Shown: positions 1 through 6,915 of the stretch, piece after piece
Layout of the letters: every line of letters starts with the position of its first letter
Numbering within the stretch: the first letter of the stretch is position 1
NCBI GenBank assembly: GCA_002316235.1
Contig: DCDD01000206.1
Span: 1 to 9,244, forward strand
DNA length: 9,244 nt
Direction: 5' to 3'
Origin: Bacteroidales bacterium UBA1064
GTDB lineage: Bacteria > Bacteroidota > Bacteroidia > Bacteroidales > Tenuifilaceae
The notes under the pieces: model-generated
Told to the model about the DNA's origin: nothing
What the model saw: the letters and a program-made list of their open reading frames with translations, nothing else
Database searches by the model: none
Position numbers and translations under genes: made by a program

Positions 1-294
1 GGTAAAACTCTGAAGGTTAGCAAGGATGAGCTTCATATAGCTGAAAGCCCGGGTTGGACAAAGGGAGAGTTTAAATTTGTGGGTGTCCCGCTTTCAGAAG
101 TGCTTACTGAACTTGAACGCCAGTTCAACATAAAAGTTACCGCAATGGATTTTAATCCTAATGGTAGAACTTTTACAGGCTACTTTACTAAATCGAGTCT
201 TGAACAAGCCCTTGAGCTGGTAGCCCAACCAATGTCCCTTCGCTACGAGGTTTCCTCTGATTCAACCGTTGTTAAGATTTATAGCAACAAATAG
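1..294 (+). CDS. FecR-like anti-sigma factor, C-terminal part (truncated by window edge)
   Basis: The frame is open from base 1 to the TAG at 292-294, so only about the last 97 residues of a longer gene are present. The visible part contains WTKGEF, then P-L-x-x-V-L-x-E-L-E-R-Q-F, TGYF and a terminal strand. This is the C-terminal domain of Bacteroidota FecR-like proteins (DUF4974, an STN-like fold). Such proteins are inner-membrane anti-sigma factors whose periplasmic end contacts the N-terminal domain of a partner TonB-dependent receptor. That receptor is most likely the gene 71 bp downstream on the same strand. The FecR sensor core, the membrane segment and the usual upstream ECF sigma gene would lie outside the window. 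The same domain recurs in the gene at 4246-5145, with identical WTKGEF and ELERQF motifs. Confidence 0.9.
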   Translation, partial: GKTLKVSKDELHIAESPGWTKGEFKFVGVPLSEVLTELERQFNIKVTAMDFNPNGRTFTGYFTKSSLEQALELVAQPMSLRYEVSSDSTVVKIYSNK

Positions 295-365
295 CCGTAG
301 GGTTTTTATTCATTCGGTTGTATTATTCACAGGGTGAACTTTTTCGTTAGGCTAAGGTTAAATTT

Positions 366-3050
366 ATGGTTAACCGGTTTCGAATAGCAGGTGCTGTTGT
401 AGTGTTTTCACTTCTGGCATTAATGGCCATTCCCCATGCGCTTATGGGGCAAGCGCTTATTACCGAGAAATTCAGTAATGCGCCCTTGGTAGAATCACTC
501 AACCTGATTAGCAAGAAGTACGCGGTAAAAGTTGCCTTTGACAACGAGGCTTTATCGGGCTATAACATAAACGCAAGGTTTACTAATGAGCCTGTTGAGA
601 AAGTGATGTCCCGCTTGCTAAAGGACACTAATTTTGAGTACATCGTAATTGACAATGTTTACGTCATTCGGAGAAAAATAGCCGTTACCACCGATACTCC
701 AAAAGTAAATCCCCTGAAATTTAATGGTGTGGTTCGCGATCGAAACAGTGGTGAGTCCCTACCCTACGCTTCCATAAAGGTTGTCAACACCCAGCTGGGA
801 ACGGCCGCCAATTCCGATGGTTTTTTCTCGCTGGCGCAAACACAAACCGATTCGCTGGCTAAAGCTGATTCCCTGTATATCAGGGTGAGCTATGTTGGCT
901 ATAAGCCAATAGAAATGAAAGTAGCCAGGTTTAGCCACACTAATTCACCCCTGGTGGTGGAACTCGATAGGAATGACCTTGAAATTAAAGAGGTGAAGGT
1001 AACCGACGAGTACTCGTCTATAGTTAACCATGGTTTTCGTCCGGGTGAACTGGTGTGGAGTTCGAGACAGGTAGCCCAGGTGCCAACCTTTTCTGGAATT
1101 GATGCCATTGCACCTTTAATGCTTTTACCCGGAGTTGACGGAACCACCGAATCCCTGTCTGGCTTAACCGTAAGGCATTCTGCTGCCGATAAAAACCTGG
1201 TAACATTCGACGGCTTTACACTCTACAACATAGACCACTTTTTTGGATCATTCTCCAGCCTTAACAGCAAGGTAGTAAAGGATATCCGTATTTTAAGAGG
1301 AGGATTTGATGCGCAGTGGGGTGGTAGGGCTTCTTCGGTAATTGAAATAACCGGCAAAACGGGAAATGAGCATAACCTGGTGGTTGATGCAGGCGCCGAT
1401 GAGTTGTCTGCTGATGTTTCCGTGGAGGGACCTATAGGGAAAAAGTTAAGCTATGTAGTAGCCGCCAGACGTTCGTTTACCGACTACTACAGGTCGCCGC
1501 TCTATAACTCCCTGATGGGGGTTACTCGTCCCGATTTTTCTTCAGTTCAGGCTCTGGCCAACACTTCTGATGCAGATGTGGTAAAGCCCACATTTTACTA
1601 CTATGATGCCAACGCTAAAGTTTCCTTTAAGCCTAACATTCGGGACATTATTTCGGTAAGCGGTTATACATCTGGCGATAAGCTAACCTATAACCAGAAT
1701 GTGCAAAATCCATACGTTGACGAAAACGCCGATTTGAGCACAACAGGTGTTGGGTTTCGTTGGGCCAGGCAGTGGGGAAGCTCGTTCTACCACAACCTTA
1801 CAATTGGAGGATCGTCATTTAACCTGAATTACGTGCATCAGGATAGCATTATGAGGTATAGGCAGGCTTCCCAGCGCGATACCGTATTGAAAAACTATGA
1901 CCTGGAGAATGTTCTAAACGATTTTTCCTTAAACCTGCTCATGCAGTTTAAACCCGACGTGCATAATACCTTTGAGGGCGGGTTGAGTTCTAACCTGGTC
2001 AACCTGAACTACTTTGAATCGTATTTCCACAATGTGAATGGGTTAAGCATCATCGATACCACCCATAGTTCTGATAACCTCTCGGCGTTATACTCCGGTT
2101 GGCTTCAGAACACCTTTGCTGGCGGCAAGCTAAAAGCTTTAACCATAGGTTTTAGGGCCACTTACCACAACCTCTCGGGTAAATTCTACTTTGAACCCAG
2201 ACTGCAGGCCATAGTTGCACCCACACCTAATTTAAGCCTTAAGTTGGCCGCAGGCATTTACAATCAGTATGTAAATAGAATTGTGCAAGCCAACTCATCG
2301 GGCGTTTACCGGAATTTCTGGATAGTTTCGGATGGTAAATTGTTTCCTGTGGTGAAATCGCAACATTTGATTGCTGGTATGACATGGGAGGACAAAGGAT
2401 GGCTGGTAGATGTTGAAGGATACCTGAAATACACCGAGGGCATTTCTTTTATACAAAATGTTACCCGGCGGGTGAATGGGAACCAGTTTAAAACAACCTC
2501 CTTGCTACTTACACTCGACAGTAGGGCAACGGGAGTTGATTTGCTGGTCAGGAAGGATTGGAGTAAGGGGCAGGTGTGGGCAGCTTACTCGCTCAGCCGT
2601 TCCTTCAATGAATCTCCAAAACTGAACGGAGGAGAGGAGTATTATGCTCTGGATGATCACCTGCATGAACTTAAAATTGCCGGAACATTTACTGTCGGCA
2701 AGTGGCACCTGTCAGCCAGCTGGATTTATGGATCTCCAAAACCCTGGGACGAAATTCTTCTAACATCCAGCCTGCAGCTTTCGCCCGACTATGTGAAGAA
2801 TTCTGTTAGGCTAATACCCTACCATAGGCTGGATGCCGGGCTTGCCTTTGTTCAACGAGTTGACAAAGTTGAGGTAACAGCTGGTGTAAAGGCTTTCAAC
2901 CTCTACGATAGGCAAAACGTAATAGCTAAACCCTTCTCCCTGTCCGATACCCCCGTTCAGGATTACCTGGCAGGAAGGGCATTAATTACGTTTCAGGAAA
3001 TTATTGGAATGGATTTTACGCCAATGTTCTACCTGAATTTAAAGTTTTAG
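366..3050 (+). CDS. TonB-dependent outer-membrane receptor with STN signalling domain
   Basis: An 894-residue outer-membrane active transporter and probable signal transducer. Residues 1-28 form a signal peptide, with likely cleavage after LMG. Residues about 30-105 are an STN (secretin/TonB short N-terminal) domain, the part that touches a FecR protein. Residues about 117-188 are a carboxypeptidase-regulatory-like beta sandwich common in Bacteroidota receptors. Residues about 235-330 are the plug, including LRGGFDAQWGGRASSVIEI. The rest is the beta barrel, ending in a typical aromatic C-terminus (FYLNLKF). It lies 71 bp after a fecR gene with no clear promoter between, so the two are probably one operon. 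The substrate cannot be told from sequence. No SusD-like partner follows, so it is unlikely to be a classic SusC glycan importer. The start is fixed by the signal peptide. Confidence 0.93.
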   Translation: MVNRFRIAGAVVVFSLLALMAIPHALMGQALITEKFSNAPLVESLNLISKKYAVKVAFDNEALSGYNINARFTNEPVEKVMSRLLKDTNFEYIVIDNVYVIRRKIAVTTDTPKVNPLKFNGVVRDRNSGESLPYASIKVVNTQLGTAANSDGFFSLAQTQTDSLAKADSLYIRVSYVGYKPIEMKVARFSHTNSPLVVELDRNDLEIKEVKVTDEYSSIVNHGFRPGELVWSSRQVAQVPTFSGIDAIAPLMLLPGVDGTTESLSGLTVRHSAADKNLVTFDGFTLYNIDHFFGSFSSLNSKVVKDIRILRGGFDAQWGGRASSVIEITGKTGNEHNLVVDAGADELSADVSVEGPIGKKLSYVVAARRSFTDYYRSPLYNSLMGVTRPDFSSVQALANTSDADVVKPTFYYYDANAKVSFKPNIRDIISVSGYTSGDKLTYNQNVQNPYVDENADLSTTGVGFRWARQWGSSFYHNLTIGGSSFNLNYVHQDSIMRYRQASQRDTVLKNYDLENVLNDFSLNLLMQFKPDVHNTFEGGLSSNLVNLNYFESYFHNVNGLSIIDTTHSSDNLSALYSGWLQNTFAGGKLKALTIGFRATYHNLSGKFYFEPRLQAIVAPTPNLSLKLAAGIYNQYVNRIVQANSSGVYRNFWIVSDGKLFPVVKSQHLIAGMTWEDKGWLVDVEGYLKYTEGISFIQNVTRRVNGNQFKTTSLLLTLDSRATGVDLLVRKDWSKGQVWAAYSLSRSFNESPKLNGGEEYYALDDHLHELKIAGTFTVGKWHLSASWIYGSPKPWDEILLTSSLQLSPDYVKNSVRLIPYHRLDAGLAFVQRVDKVEVTAGVKAFNLYDRQNVIAKPFSLSDTPVQDYLAGRALITFQEIIGMDFTPMFYLNLKF

Positions 3051-3882
3051 CTTCTTCAACCTTTTTACTACCCTGATTTTTCAGCTCTCTGACCATCCTT
3101 AGCATCACCTTGTTGGGAACCGCTACCAGCCTGTATCGGGAGTTGTACATCACCTTGCCGCTTTGTCCACAGCTAACGTTGGCCGCATAAAACTTTCCGG
3201 CCTTTTCCTTTTCAAGCTGAACCCAGTAGTCAACTTGACCTTCAGGTTCCAGAATGGTTGAATTTTCCAGCCTAAATATCTCGAGTGATTGGTATAGCGG
3301 CGAAATTCCCTCTGGGTACACCGACTTGTTGAACAACATGGCTATTTCCTTGTCAACATCTGTTACCGGTTTTCTTATCGTGCTTATCAGCATGGGGCTG
3401 GCCAACGATACAGAGAAAAGGAAACTTAGTAGAGCGGCATTTGAAAGCCCTAATAGCTTTCGAAATATATGCACTTGCTCCTTGTTATAGGTAATGGGAA
3501 CGTGCCGGCCCCGCTCCTCCATACCTATTCCATTTGAACGAATATCGGCAAACGACCTGCTGTTGTCGAGCGAAAAACAATCAGCACCGGTTCTGGCAAA
3601 CAGATACCTCTGCGATTCGCTTATGGGCGAACGCTCAAAACCAAGATCGATAGCTTCGTTAATTCCAACTATGTTGCCGAAGAAAATTCGAAATGTATTA
3701 AAATTCAAGGACTCATTCTTTTGTAGAAAGTTGACTATCAGGGAGAAAATATATAAGCCTGGAACAACTATTTCCTTGCCGAGTTCTCGCATGTGCTGCT
3801 GGTTGTGAATGGGATTTTCGTCGGCAGTTGACTTACAAAAGTTTTCAACCTGCTCCCCGGTTATAGTAGTAGTGAATTGCAT
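3016..3882 (-). CDS. MaoC-like hot-dog fold protein (putative acyl-CoA dehydratase)
   Basis: A 288-residue cytoplasmic protein. Near the N-terminus, D21-E-N-P-I-H26 matches the D-x4-H catalytic pair of MaoC-type (R)-enoyl-CoA hydratases. It is followed by PGLYIFSLI, which resembles the family's central hot-dog helix. The second half (about 140-280) has another hydrophobic helix and a run of beta strands. It could be a second, degenerate hot-dog domain, as in two-domain hydratases. Known MaoC proteins hydrate or dehydrate acyl-CoA or acyl-ACP chains; the substrate here is unknown. I chose the ATG at 3882. The in-frame TTG at 3897 lies inside the predicted -7 promoter element and cannot be on the transcript. 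The 3' end overlaps the receptor gene tail-to-tail by 35 bp. No other lipid gene is nearby, so the exact reaction is uncertain. Confidence 0.72.
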   Translation of the reverse strand: MQFTTTITGEQVENFCKSTADENPIHNQQHMRELGKEIVVPGLYIFSLIVNFLQKNESLNFNTFRIFFGNIVGINEAIDLGFERSPISESQRYLFARTGADCFSLDNSRSFADIRSNGIGMEERGRHVPITYNKEQVHIFRKLLGLSNAALLSFLFSVSLASPMLISTIRKPVTDVDKEIAMLFNKSVYPEGISPLYQSLEIFRLENSTILEPEGQVDYWVQLEKEKAGKFYAANVSCGQSGKVMYNSRYRLVAVPNKVMLRMVRELKNQGSKKVEEAKTLNSGRTLA

Positions 3883-3894
3883 ATATTTTTTTCT

Positions 3895-3926
3895 CAAAAC
3901 TACCTAAGTTTTACAAGTTAAACAAA
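3895..3926 (-). promoter_or_regulatory. Bacteroidota-type promoter for the MaoC-like gene
   Basis: On the minus strand TTTG (3926-3923) is followed after exactly 20 bp by TAGTTTTG (3902-3895). This matches the phylum's TTTG / TAnnTTTG consensus for the primary sigma factor. The expected transcript start is only about 5-10 nt before the ATG at 3882, so the leader would be very short. Confidence 0.65.
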
Positions 3927-4104
3927 CGTTTTAACTTTTTTCAACTAAGGAGCCAACATTGTAACGATATTGCCTTTCGGGTAACATCCGAGCCAGGTAG
4001 TTTATCGTGTTTATCTATTACTCCGATTTGAAGATGACAGGAAAATTCCGTTTTCAACATTCTCCAAGTTTACTAAAAAGAACCAGGCTGCATTTGAGCG
4101 GAAT

Positions 4105-4124
4105 ATTTTACTGGCTAGTAAAAT
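4105..4124. repeat. Perfect inverted repeat (8 bp arms, 4 bp spacer) upstream of fecR
   Basis: ATTTTACT, then GGCT, then AGTAAAAT, an exact 8+8 dyad centred about 130 bp before the fecR start codon. No T-run follows on either strand, so it is not a standard terminator. A regulator binding site or a hairpin in the fecR leader are both possible. Confidence 0.6.
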
Positions 4125-4245
4125 GACTACCCCCTTGCTCGATGATATTTAGCGTCTCATAATCTGAAATCGTACTCTGAAATGAAAAGCTTGAGGCAAT
4201 ATTTATTTAAAAAGTGGTAGGGTAAAATCTTTTCTGGTTGTATTA

Positions 4246-5145
4246 ATGGCAAAAGCAGATCGGGAAATGAAACGATTTCAAAAAATACCGGATAATAGCT
4301 TTGAGAGGAACAAAACTTCTCTCGGGAATGAGCTTTTCCAGTCGTTTCGCGTTCCAGAGGGAATCGGGCACGATGCTTCATGGGAGTCAATTCTAAGAAG
4401 CATCAAATCACCCAGCATTTCTGTTTCACCACGCATACCCAACCTGATATTCAAGGTAGCAGCCACTCTAATTGTGTTGATTGGTTTGGGTTCGATGATT
4501 TGGCTTTACGGATTGGGTAATGTTGAGGTGTCGGTTCCCTACGGCCAGCTGGCCACCCATGTACTACCCGACAGTAGCCAGGTAACGCTTAATGCAGATA
4601 CCAGGTTAACCTATAACCGAAATAGATGGTTGCTTCAACGTAGGGTTAGACTTGATGGAGAAGGCCTGTTTAAAGTAATGAAGGGAAGCAGGTTCACCGT
4701 TCAAACCGAAACCGCTTCTACCTCTGTGCTTGGTACGGTTTTTAACGTATTTGCCCGTAAGGGCGTTACCCGGGTTAGCTGCCTGGAAGGTAAAGTTAAA
4801 GTGGTGGCAAAGGAAAGCAAAAAGGAAGCGTATCTTACTAATGGAATGGAGGCTAAAACTATGGGCTTTGAGCTGAGTAAACCTGACTCCAAAAAGGAGG
4901 AATTCAAAACCTCATCATGGACTAAAGGTGAATTTTACTACACCAATACCCCAATAGGGCAGGTGTTTGACGAGCTTGAACGGCAATTTGACGTGGACTT
5001 GTTTTTCGATGGTGATACCACCAGAACCTACACCGGATACTTTAAAAAGGACAACCTGAACAGCGCTCTTAGGCTGGTTTGTATCCCAATGGATATGAAG
5101 TGGAGCGTTAACGATACTTTAGTTATAATTAATGAAATTAAGTAG
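4246..5145 (+). CDS. FecR-like anti-sigma/regulatory membrane protein, no adjacent sigma or receptor
   Basis: A 299-residue single-pass inner-membrane protein. A short cytoplasmic part (1-66) is followed by a transmembrane helix at about 68-90. The FecR sensor core at about 94-190 has the typical PYGQ, LPDSSQVTLNADTRLTY, GEGLFKV and FTVQT motifs, with SVLGTVFNV after them. The STN-like C-terminal domain (about 225-299) has WTKGEF, ELERQF and TGYF. FecR proteins normally hold an ECF sigma factor and release it when an outer-membrane receptor signals. Here the gene upstream is divergent and not a sigma gene. The cytoplasmic part is brief and I do not see the usual sigma-binding helices; FRVPEGIGHDASWESIL resembles a juxtamembrane segment seen in other FecR proteins. 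The gene is followed, 48 bp on, by a lipoprotein rather than a receptor. The ATG at 4267 is an alternative start that would remove seven residues. Confidence 0.9.
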   Translation: MAKADREMKRFQKIPDNSFERNKTSLGNELFQSFRVPEGIGHDASWESILRSIKSPSISVSPRIPNLIFKVAATLIVLIGLGSMIWLYGLGNVEVSVPYGQLATHVLPDSSQVTLNADTRLTYNRNRWLLQRRVRLDGEGLFKVMKGSRFTVQTETASTSVLGTVFNVFARKGVTRVSCLEGKVKVVAKESKKEAYLTNGMEAKTMGFELSKPDSKKEEFKTSSWTKGEFYYTNTPIGQVFDELERQFDVDLFFDGDTTRTYTGYFKKDNLNSALRLVCIPMDMKWSVNDTLVIINEIK

Positions 5146-5193
5146 CTACTAATCATAACAAAAAACCCAATGTTTAACTTAAATTTTAATGTC

Positions 5194-6024
5194 ATGAAAC
5201 GATTAAATGTGATTTTTGCAGCAAGCCTCATGATGATGGCCGCAATCAGCTTTACTTCCTGTCAGAAGGATGATGGGGATACAACCGACCCACTTGTAAC
5301 TACCATGCAGGAAGGCGACGAGGTGGACAGCTACTTCGACGAAACCATGTCCGAGGTGGATGAATTAACCTACGAGAATGACTCCAAATCGCAAATGGAT
5401 ATGGCTGTGATTAACAGCATGGGACAAGGAACCCGCACCAGGAAAACTTCGTGGGAGGGTGATATTAGGATTGACACGGTTACCTATAATAACTTTGTCA
5501 ATGGCAACGCCAGGTTTGAGCGCGTGAAGAATGGGCAGATTATAATTCGCACCACAGGCCATTATCTTGGCGAAACCTTTATCCGTGAGGTGTCGTTCAA
5601 CAACTTCACCATTAATGGCAACCTCATCGAAGGGAACAAGCGAATTCAAAAAACTTCCCAGTACACCTACGAGATACAGCTTGAAAACGGGAAGGTAACT
5701 TTTTCCGACGGGACTACCCATACAAGAACCATGACCCGCACCAGAACTATGGTAGAAGGCTATGATACTCCCTACTACATTTGGGATGATGTTTACACCA
5801 TTGAGGGTAGCTCAACCGGAGTTAACAGGCAGGGTAATGCATACACACACCAAATAACCAATACCCTGGTGGTTAGGATGGATTGCCGTTGGATTGTTTC
5901 GGGTACTTTCAATGTAACCGTTAATAACAATAGCATGTCTCTCGACTATGGAAATGGAGTTTGCGATAACCTGGCTATTGCAACCATTAACGGAAGGGCC
6001 TACGAGGTTAGGCTGAGAAAGTAA
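5194..6024 (+). CDS. Predicted surface-exposed lipoprotein, function unknown
   Basis: A 276-residue protein starting MKRLN, with a lipoprotein signal peptide ending FTSC (lipidated Cys23). Cys23 is followed by QKDD, which resembles the export signal that sends lipoproteins to the cell surface in Bacteroidota (K followed by two acidic residues, as described in Capnocytophaga). The rest is an acidic linker (about 30-75) and a beta-rich body with many N-G turns. The body has a TRTRTMVEGYDTP segment, DDVYTIEGSSTGVNRQG, and a C-terminal block with two cysteines (C231 in CRWIVSG and C257 in DYGNGVCDN) that could form a disulfide. From memory, similar uncharacterised lipoproteins occur in Bacteroidota; I cannot give a function. 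It lies 48 bp after fecR and is probably co-transcribed with it. The in-frame ATG at 5170 would add eight residues before a complete signal peptide, so 5194 is preferred. Confidence 0.85.
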   Translation: MKRLNVIFAASLMMMAAISFTSCQKDDGDTTDPLVTTMQEGDEVDSYFDETMSEVDELTYENDSKSQMDMAVINSMGQGTRTRKTSWEGDIRIDTVTYNNFVNGNARFERVKNGQIIIRTTGHYLGETFIREVSFNNFTINGNLIEGNKRIQKTSQYTYEIQLENGKVTFSDGTTHTRTMTRTRTMVEGYDTPYYIWDDVYTIEGSSTGVNRQGNAYTHQITNTLVVRMDCRWIVSGTFNVTVNNNSMSLDYGNGVCDNLAIATINGRAYEVRLRK

Positions 6025-6044
6025 TCCAAACAATGTGTAAACCT

Positions 6045-6071
6045 AAAGGGAGGCAGTAGCCTCCTTTTTTT
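6045..6071 (+). terminator. Rho-independent terminator after the lipoprotein gene
   Basis: GGAGGC (6049-6054) pairs with GCCTCC (6059-6064) around the loop AGTA. The stem is flanked by AAAG before it and seven T after it. It sits 20 bp after the lipoprotein stop and closes the fecR-lipoprotein unit. Confidence 0.9.
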
Positions 6072-6090
6072 GTTAAAATATATGAATAAA

Positions 6091-6123
6091 TATGTAAATA
6101 TATACATACATGTATTAAATTTG
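6091..6123 (+). promoter_or_regulatory. Putative promoter and dyad region for the ferredoxin-thioredoxin operon
   Basis: TAAATTTG (6116-6123) is an exact TAnnTTTG -7 element. TATG at 6091-6094, with a 21-bp spacer, is a one-mismatch -33 element. Between them lie the palindrome ATACATGTAT (6106-6115) and an overlapping inverted repeat TATGTA (6091-6096) / TACATA (6103-6108), either of which could be an operator. The leader to the ATG at 6152 would be about 20-25 nt. Confidence 0.5.
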
Positions 6124-6151
6124 CAATGTTAACCATTAAAATTCAAACAAA

Positions 6152-6355
6152 ATGCATGCTGTAGTTGTTAATCAGGAGAAGTGCCCAAGAAATCACCCCT
6201 GCCCGGTAGTAAGGATATGCCCAACGGGGGCAATCAGCCAGAAGAGTTGGAACTCGGCACCTGAAATTAGCGCTGATGATTGCCTGGCCTGTGGCAAGTG
6301 CGTAACGAGTTGTGGGTATGGTGCCTTCAGGTTTGATAATGCGGGTGCGAAATAG
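6152..6355 (+). CDS. Small 4Fe-4S ferredoxin-like protein with atypical first cluster motif
   Basis: A 67-residue cytoplasmic iron-sulfur protein. The second motif is canonical: C44-x2-C47-x2-C50-x3-C54. The first is not C-x2-C-x2-C-x3-CP but C11-x5-C17-P-x4-C23-P, with only three cysteines. By the usual ferredoxin pairing, C23 would complete the cluster held by C44/C47/C50. That leaves C11, C17 and C54 for the other cluster, which may be a 3Fe-4S cluster, use a non-Cys ligand, or be lost. I recall small Bacteroidota and clostridial proteins with a similar NHPCPVVRICPTGAI segment, so this is probably a real family. It has its own promoter and terminates 37 bp before the thioredoxin-fold gene, so the two probably form an operon. 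Electron partner unknown. Confidence 0.88.
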   Translation: MHAVVVNQEKCPRNHPCPVVRICPTGAISQKSWNSAPEISADDCLACGKCVTSCGYGAFRFDNAGAK

Positions 6356-6392
6356 CTACTTTACAGTTCAACTACATAAATTGATTACTCAA

Positions 6393-6914
6393 ATGAAAAA
6401 ACTATCAGGATACTTCTTGTCAGTTCTACTCGTTGCTGCCATGCTGAGCGCATGCGACGGGAACAACCCTGCAAAGGGTCAGCAGGAGTCAGCTCCAGCA
6501 GCGCCTACCAAAACGGGTTCAAAAATTACCGGTACCTACGCGGTTGATATTACCAGGGAGGAATTCCTGACTAAAATTCTGGATTATACTCAGGAGCCTA
6601 CAAATGTCAAATATCTTGGCAATAAGCCTGCCATTGTTGATTTTTGGGCTAGCTGGTGCGGGCCATGCCGCATAGCATCCCCCATACTCGAGGAGCTCGC
6701 AAAGGAGTATCACGGTAAAATTCTGGTTTACAAGGTTGATACCCAGAAGGAGCAGCAAATTTCAGCCGAGCTGGGCATCCAGAGCATCCCCACATTCATT
6801 TTCTTCCCAGTGGACGGCAAGCCCTTTGCTACTTCTGGAATTGCCAGCACCCCCGAGGATACCCGCAAAATGTTCGTCGAAATTATTGAAAAGGAACTCC
6901 TAGGAAACCGCTAG
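6393..6914 (+). CDS. Thioredoxin-fold lipoprotein with WCGPC active site
   Basis: A 173-residue envelope protein. Residues 1-20 are a lipoprotein signal peptide with the lipobox LSAC (Cys21). A low-complexity linker rich in A, P, Q and T runs to about 45. The thioredoxin domain (about 55-173) contains FWASWCGPC (C89 and C92) and the cis-proline loop SIPTF (P133). Such proteins reduce or isomerise disulfides in the periplasm, or on the outer side of a membrane. The start at 6393 is set by the signal peptide; an in-frame ATG at 6312 would run back into the ferredoxin gene and bury the signal. It lies 37 bp after the ferredoxin gene, so they are probably one transcript, although the two products should sit on opposite sides of the inner membrane. 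The redox partner that recharges it is not in the window. Confidence 0.92.
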   Translation: MKKLSGYFLSVLLVAAMLSACDGNNPAKGQQESAPAAPTKTGSKITGTYAVDITREEFLTKILDYTQEPTNVKYLGNKPAIVDFWASWCGPCRIASPILEELAKEYHGKILVYKVDTQKEQQISAELGIQSIPTFIFFPVDGKPFATSGIASTPEDTRKMFVEIIEKELLGNR

Positions 6915-6915
6915 C

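Larger units (their letters stand above)
3883..4245. other. Divergent intergenic region between MaoC-like gene and second fecR
   Basis: 363 bp separating two divergently transcribed genes. It holds the minus-strand promoter at 3895-3926 and the perfect dyad at 4105-4124. I looked for an ECF sigma gene or its remnant before fecR, in the place where one usually stands, and found none. Forward reading frames are broken by stops, and the one short frame from an ATG (4034-4126, 30 codons) resembles nothing I know. No TAnnTTTG promoter is visible for the plus-strand gene, so its promoter may use another sigma factor. Confidence 0.6.

Noticed and set aside
3883..3897. TTG start that would extend the MaoC-like protein by five residues
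   Set aside because: It overlaps the predicted -7 promoter element, and an ATG follows at 3882.
4034..4126. Thirty-codon reading frame from an ATG
   Set aside because: Short, no recognisable motif, and it ends inside the dyad at 4105-4124; probably chance.
3960..4245. Possible sigma-factor gene or remnant upstream of the second fecR
   Set aside because: Forward frames are interrupted by stops and none shows region 2 or region 4 sigma motifs.
5170..5193. Upstream ATG of the lipoprotein gene
   Set aside because: It adds eight residues before an already complete lipoprotein signal peptide.
5365..5721. Minus-strand open frame inside the lipoprotein gene
   Set aside because: Antisense shadow of a well-supported gene, with no domain or signal.
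6312..6392. Upstream ATG of the thioredoxin gene, overlapping the ferredoxin gene
   Set aside because: It would bury the lipoprotein signal peptide 27 residues in; MKKLS at 6393 is the natural start.
6453..6458. Asp after the lipidated Cys of the thioredoxin lipoprotein as an inner-membrane retention signal
   Set aside because: The +2 Asp rule is from Enterobacteria and cannot be assumed in Bacteroidota, so location was left open.
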